Assembly: GCA_016184455.1 (NCBI GenBank)
Contig: JACPCS010000128.1
Span: 1 to 34,460, forward strand
Direction: 5' to 3'
DNA: 34,460 nucleotides
DNA from: Acidobacteriota bacterium
GTDB taxonomy: Bacteria; Acidobacteriota; Vicinamibacteria; Vicinamibacterales; UBA2999
How positions within the stretch are numbered: position 1 is the stretch's first letter; every line of letters starts with the position of its first letter. Shown here in pieces: positions 33,459-34,460 of the stretch. A program made the translations under genes and the position numbers. The notes under the pieces are model-generated. The model was not told where the DNA came from and searched no databases. It saw only the letters and a program-made list of their open reading frames with translations.

Positions 33459-34460
33459 TGCCGCTCACGATCTTCACTTCCGATCGCTGGGCCGACCATC
33501 TGACCCCGCCGGGTCATCCCGAGCGCGTCGAGCGCGCCGAAGTGATGCAGGTGGTCGCGTCGGAGTTCCGGACGCGCGGCGGCGCGGTCGCGGAGCCGCG
33601 CGCCGCGACCGAAGAAGAGATCGCGCGCATCCACGCGCCCGAGCACATCGCGCTGATTCGGGAAACGGCGGGGCGCGCGGTTGCCCTCGATCCCGACACG
33701 TTCACGTCGCCGGACACCTACGACGTGGCGCGTCTGGCCGCGGGCGCGGCGGTGGGCGCGGTCGAACACGTCCTGGCCGGCGGCCGGGGCACGCGTGCGC
33801 TGGCGATGGTGCGCCCGCCGGGCCATCACGCGGAGCGGAGCCGCGCGATGGGGTTCTGCTTCTTCAACAACATCGCGATTGCCGCGGCCGACGCGCGCGC
33901 CCGGGGCGTGGCACGCGTCGCGATCGTCGACTACGACGTGCACCACGGCAACGGCACGCAGCGCTCCTTCTACCAGGATCCGTCGGTGCTCTTCATCTCG
34001 TCGCACCAGTTCCCGTTCTATCCGGGCACGGGCGCGGCAGATGAGACCGGTGCCGGCGCCGGCGCGGGCTTCACCGTCAATGTCCCGCTCGCGGCAGGCG
34101 GCACCGACGCCGACTACGAGCGCGTCTACGCCGTGGCGGGTGGGATCCTGCGGCAGTACACACCACAGCTGATTCTGATCTCGGCCGGATTCGACGCGCA
34201 TGCCGACGATCCGCTCGGCGGCATGCGCGTCACGACCGCGCAGTTCGGCCGGCTCACGGCGATGATCGCCGCCGCTGCCGACGAGTGCTGCGAGGGCCGC
34301 GTCGTGGCGGTGACCGAGGGCGGCTACGATCTGGCGGCGCTGGCGGGGTCGCTCCGCGCCGTGATCGGCGTGCTCGACGGCGCCACACCGCTCAGCGCGT
34401 ATCCGACACCGACGGGCGACACCTCTCGCGCCGACGCGTCGCTGGCCGCCGTGCGGCCCC
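33458..34460 (+). CDS. Histone deacetylase family protein, 3' end outside window
   Basis: 334 codons are visible and the frame stays open to the window edge. The arginase/deacetylase fold markers are present: MVRPPGHHAE (His123, His124), MGFCFFNNIAIAA, the zinc-binding IVDYDVHHGNGT (Asp160, His162), FISSHQFPFYPGTG, LISAGFDAHADDPLGG and the catalytic Tyr in VTEGGYDL. Bacterial members deacetylate polyamines, proteins or small molecules, or act as AcuC; the substrate cannot be told here. The ATG overlaps the stop of the ACT-domain gene, so both are probably translated together. Confidence 0.92.
   Translation, partial: MPLTIFTSDRWADHLTPPGHPERVERAEVMQVVASEFRTRGGAVAEPRAATEEEIARIHAPEHIALIRETAGRAVALDPDTFTSPDTYDVARLAAGAAVGAVEHVLAGGRGTRALAMVRPPGHHAERSRAMGFCFFNNIAIAAADARARGVARVAIVDYDVHHGNGTQRSFYQDPSVLFISSHQFPFYPGTGAADETGAGAGAGFTVNVPLAAGGTDADYERVYAVAGGILRQYTPQLILISAGFDAHADDPLGGMRVTTAQFGRLTAMIAAAADECCEGRVVAVTEGGYDLAALAGSLRAVIGVLDGATPLSAYPTPTGDTSRADASLAAVRP

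Overview
The window is a dense, roughly 70% GC bacterial chromosome segment. It carries diderm genes (BamA, Skp/OmpH, lipid A enzymes, a TonB-like protein), the futalosine route to menaquinone, and overlapping operons with few Shine-Dalgarno sequences. Together with two interspersed repeat types, this points to an acidobacterium, probably Vicinamibacteria (subdivision 6). The taxon is an inference from gene content and style; the window has no rRNA gene.

Layout. Positions 2-1210 hold the 3' part of clpC. A minus-strand pair at 1229-3183 encodes exported proteins of unknown function. From 3345 the genes run mainly on the plus strand: bamA and skp/ompH; a fabZ-lpxA fusion, lpxI and a Gfo/Idh oxidoreductase (lipid A); then menaquinone genes (an MqnE-like protein without its Fe-S cysteines, mqnA, mqnC, an aminofutalosine-deaminase-type amidohydrolase, an mqnP-type prenyltransferase and menG). 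The menaquinone run is split at 12858-14853 by a lower-GC AAA ATPase plus DUF4276 (TOPRIM-like) pair that looks acquired and resembles a two-gene phage-defence module. Next come a TonB-family protein, a 27-aa membrane microprotein, miaA, hfq, deoB and a dGTPase-like gene; then the yceD-rpmF-plsX-fabD-fabG-acpP-fabF lipid operon; then etfB-etfA-ETF:quinone oxidoreductase and a DUF374 acyltransferase. The right end (31735-34460) mixes strands: a SEC-C protein, an SDR gene remnant, a coiled-coil protein, a DUF456 membrane protein, a two-ACT protein and a truncated histone-deacetylase-family gene.

How the genes fit together. One theme is envelope building: fatty acid synthesis supplies hydroxyacyl-ACP, FabZ and LpxA compete for or share it, LpxI continues lipid A synthesis, and BamA/Skp assemble outer membrane proteins. 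A second is respiration: menaquinone genes plus ETF and ETF:quinone oxidoreductase, which passes electrons into the quinone pool.

Most unusual signal. Nine intergenic spacers are almost completely filled by elements built from tandem 7-nt or 9-nt units, different in sequence from site to site; most carry the reverse complement of the unit as the opposite arm. They run from just after one stop codon to just before the next start; six end 1-4 nt before a start codon. Separately, a 21-nt palindromic repeat occurs three times, twice inside enzyme genes (deoB, fabD) where it encodes extra loop residues, and another GC-rich repeat-like segment sits in etfB.
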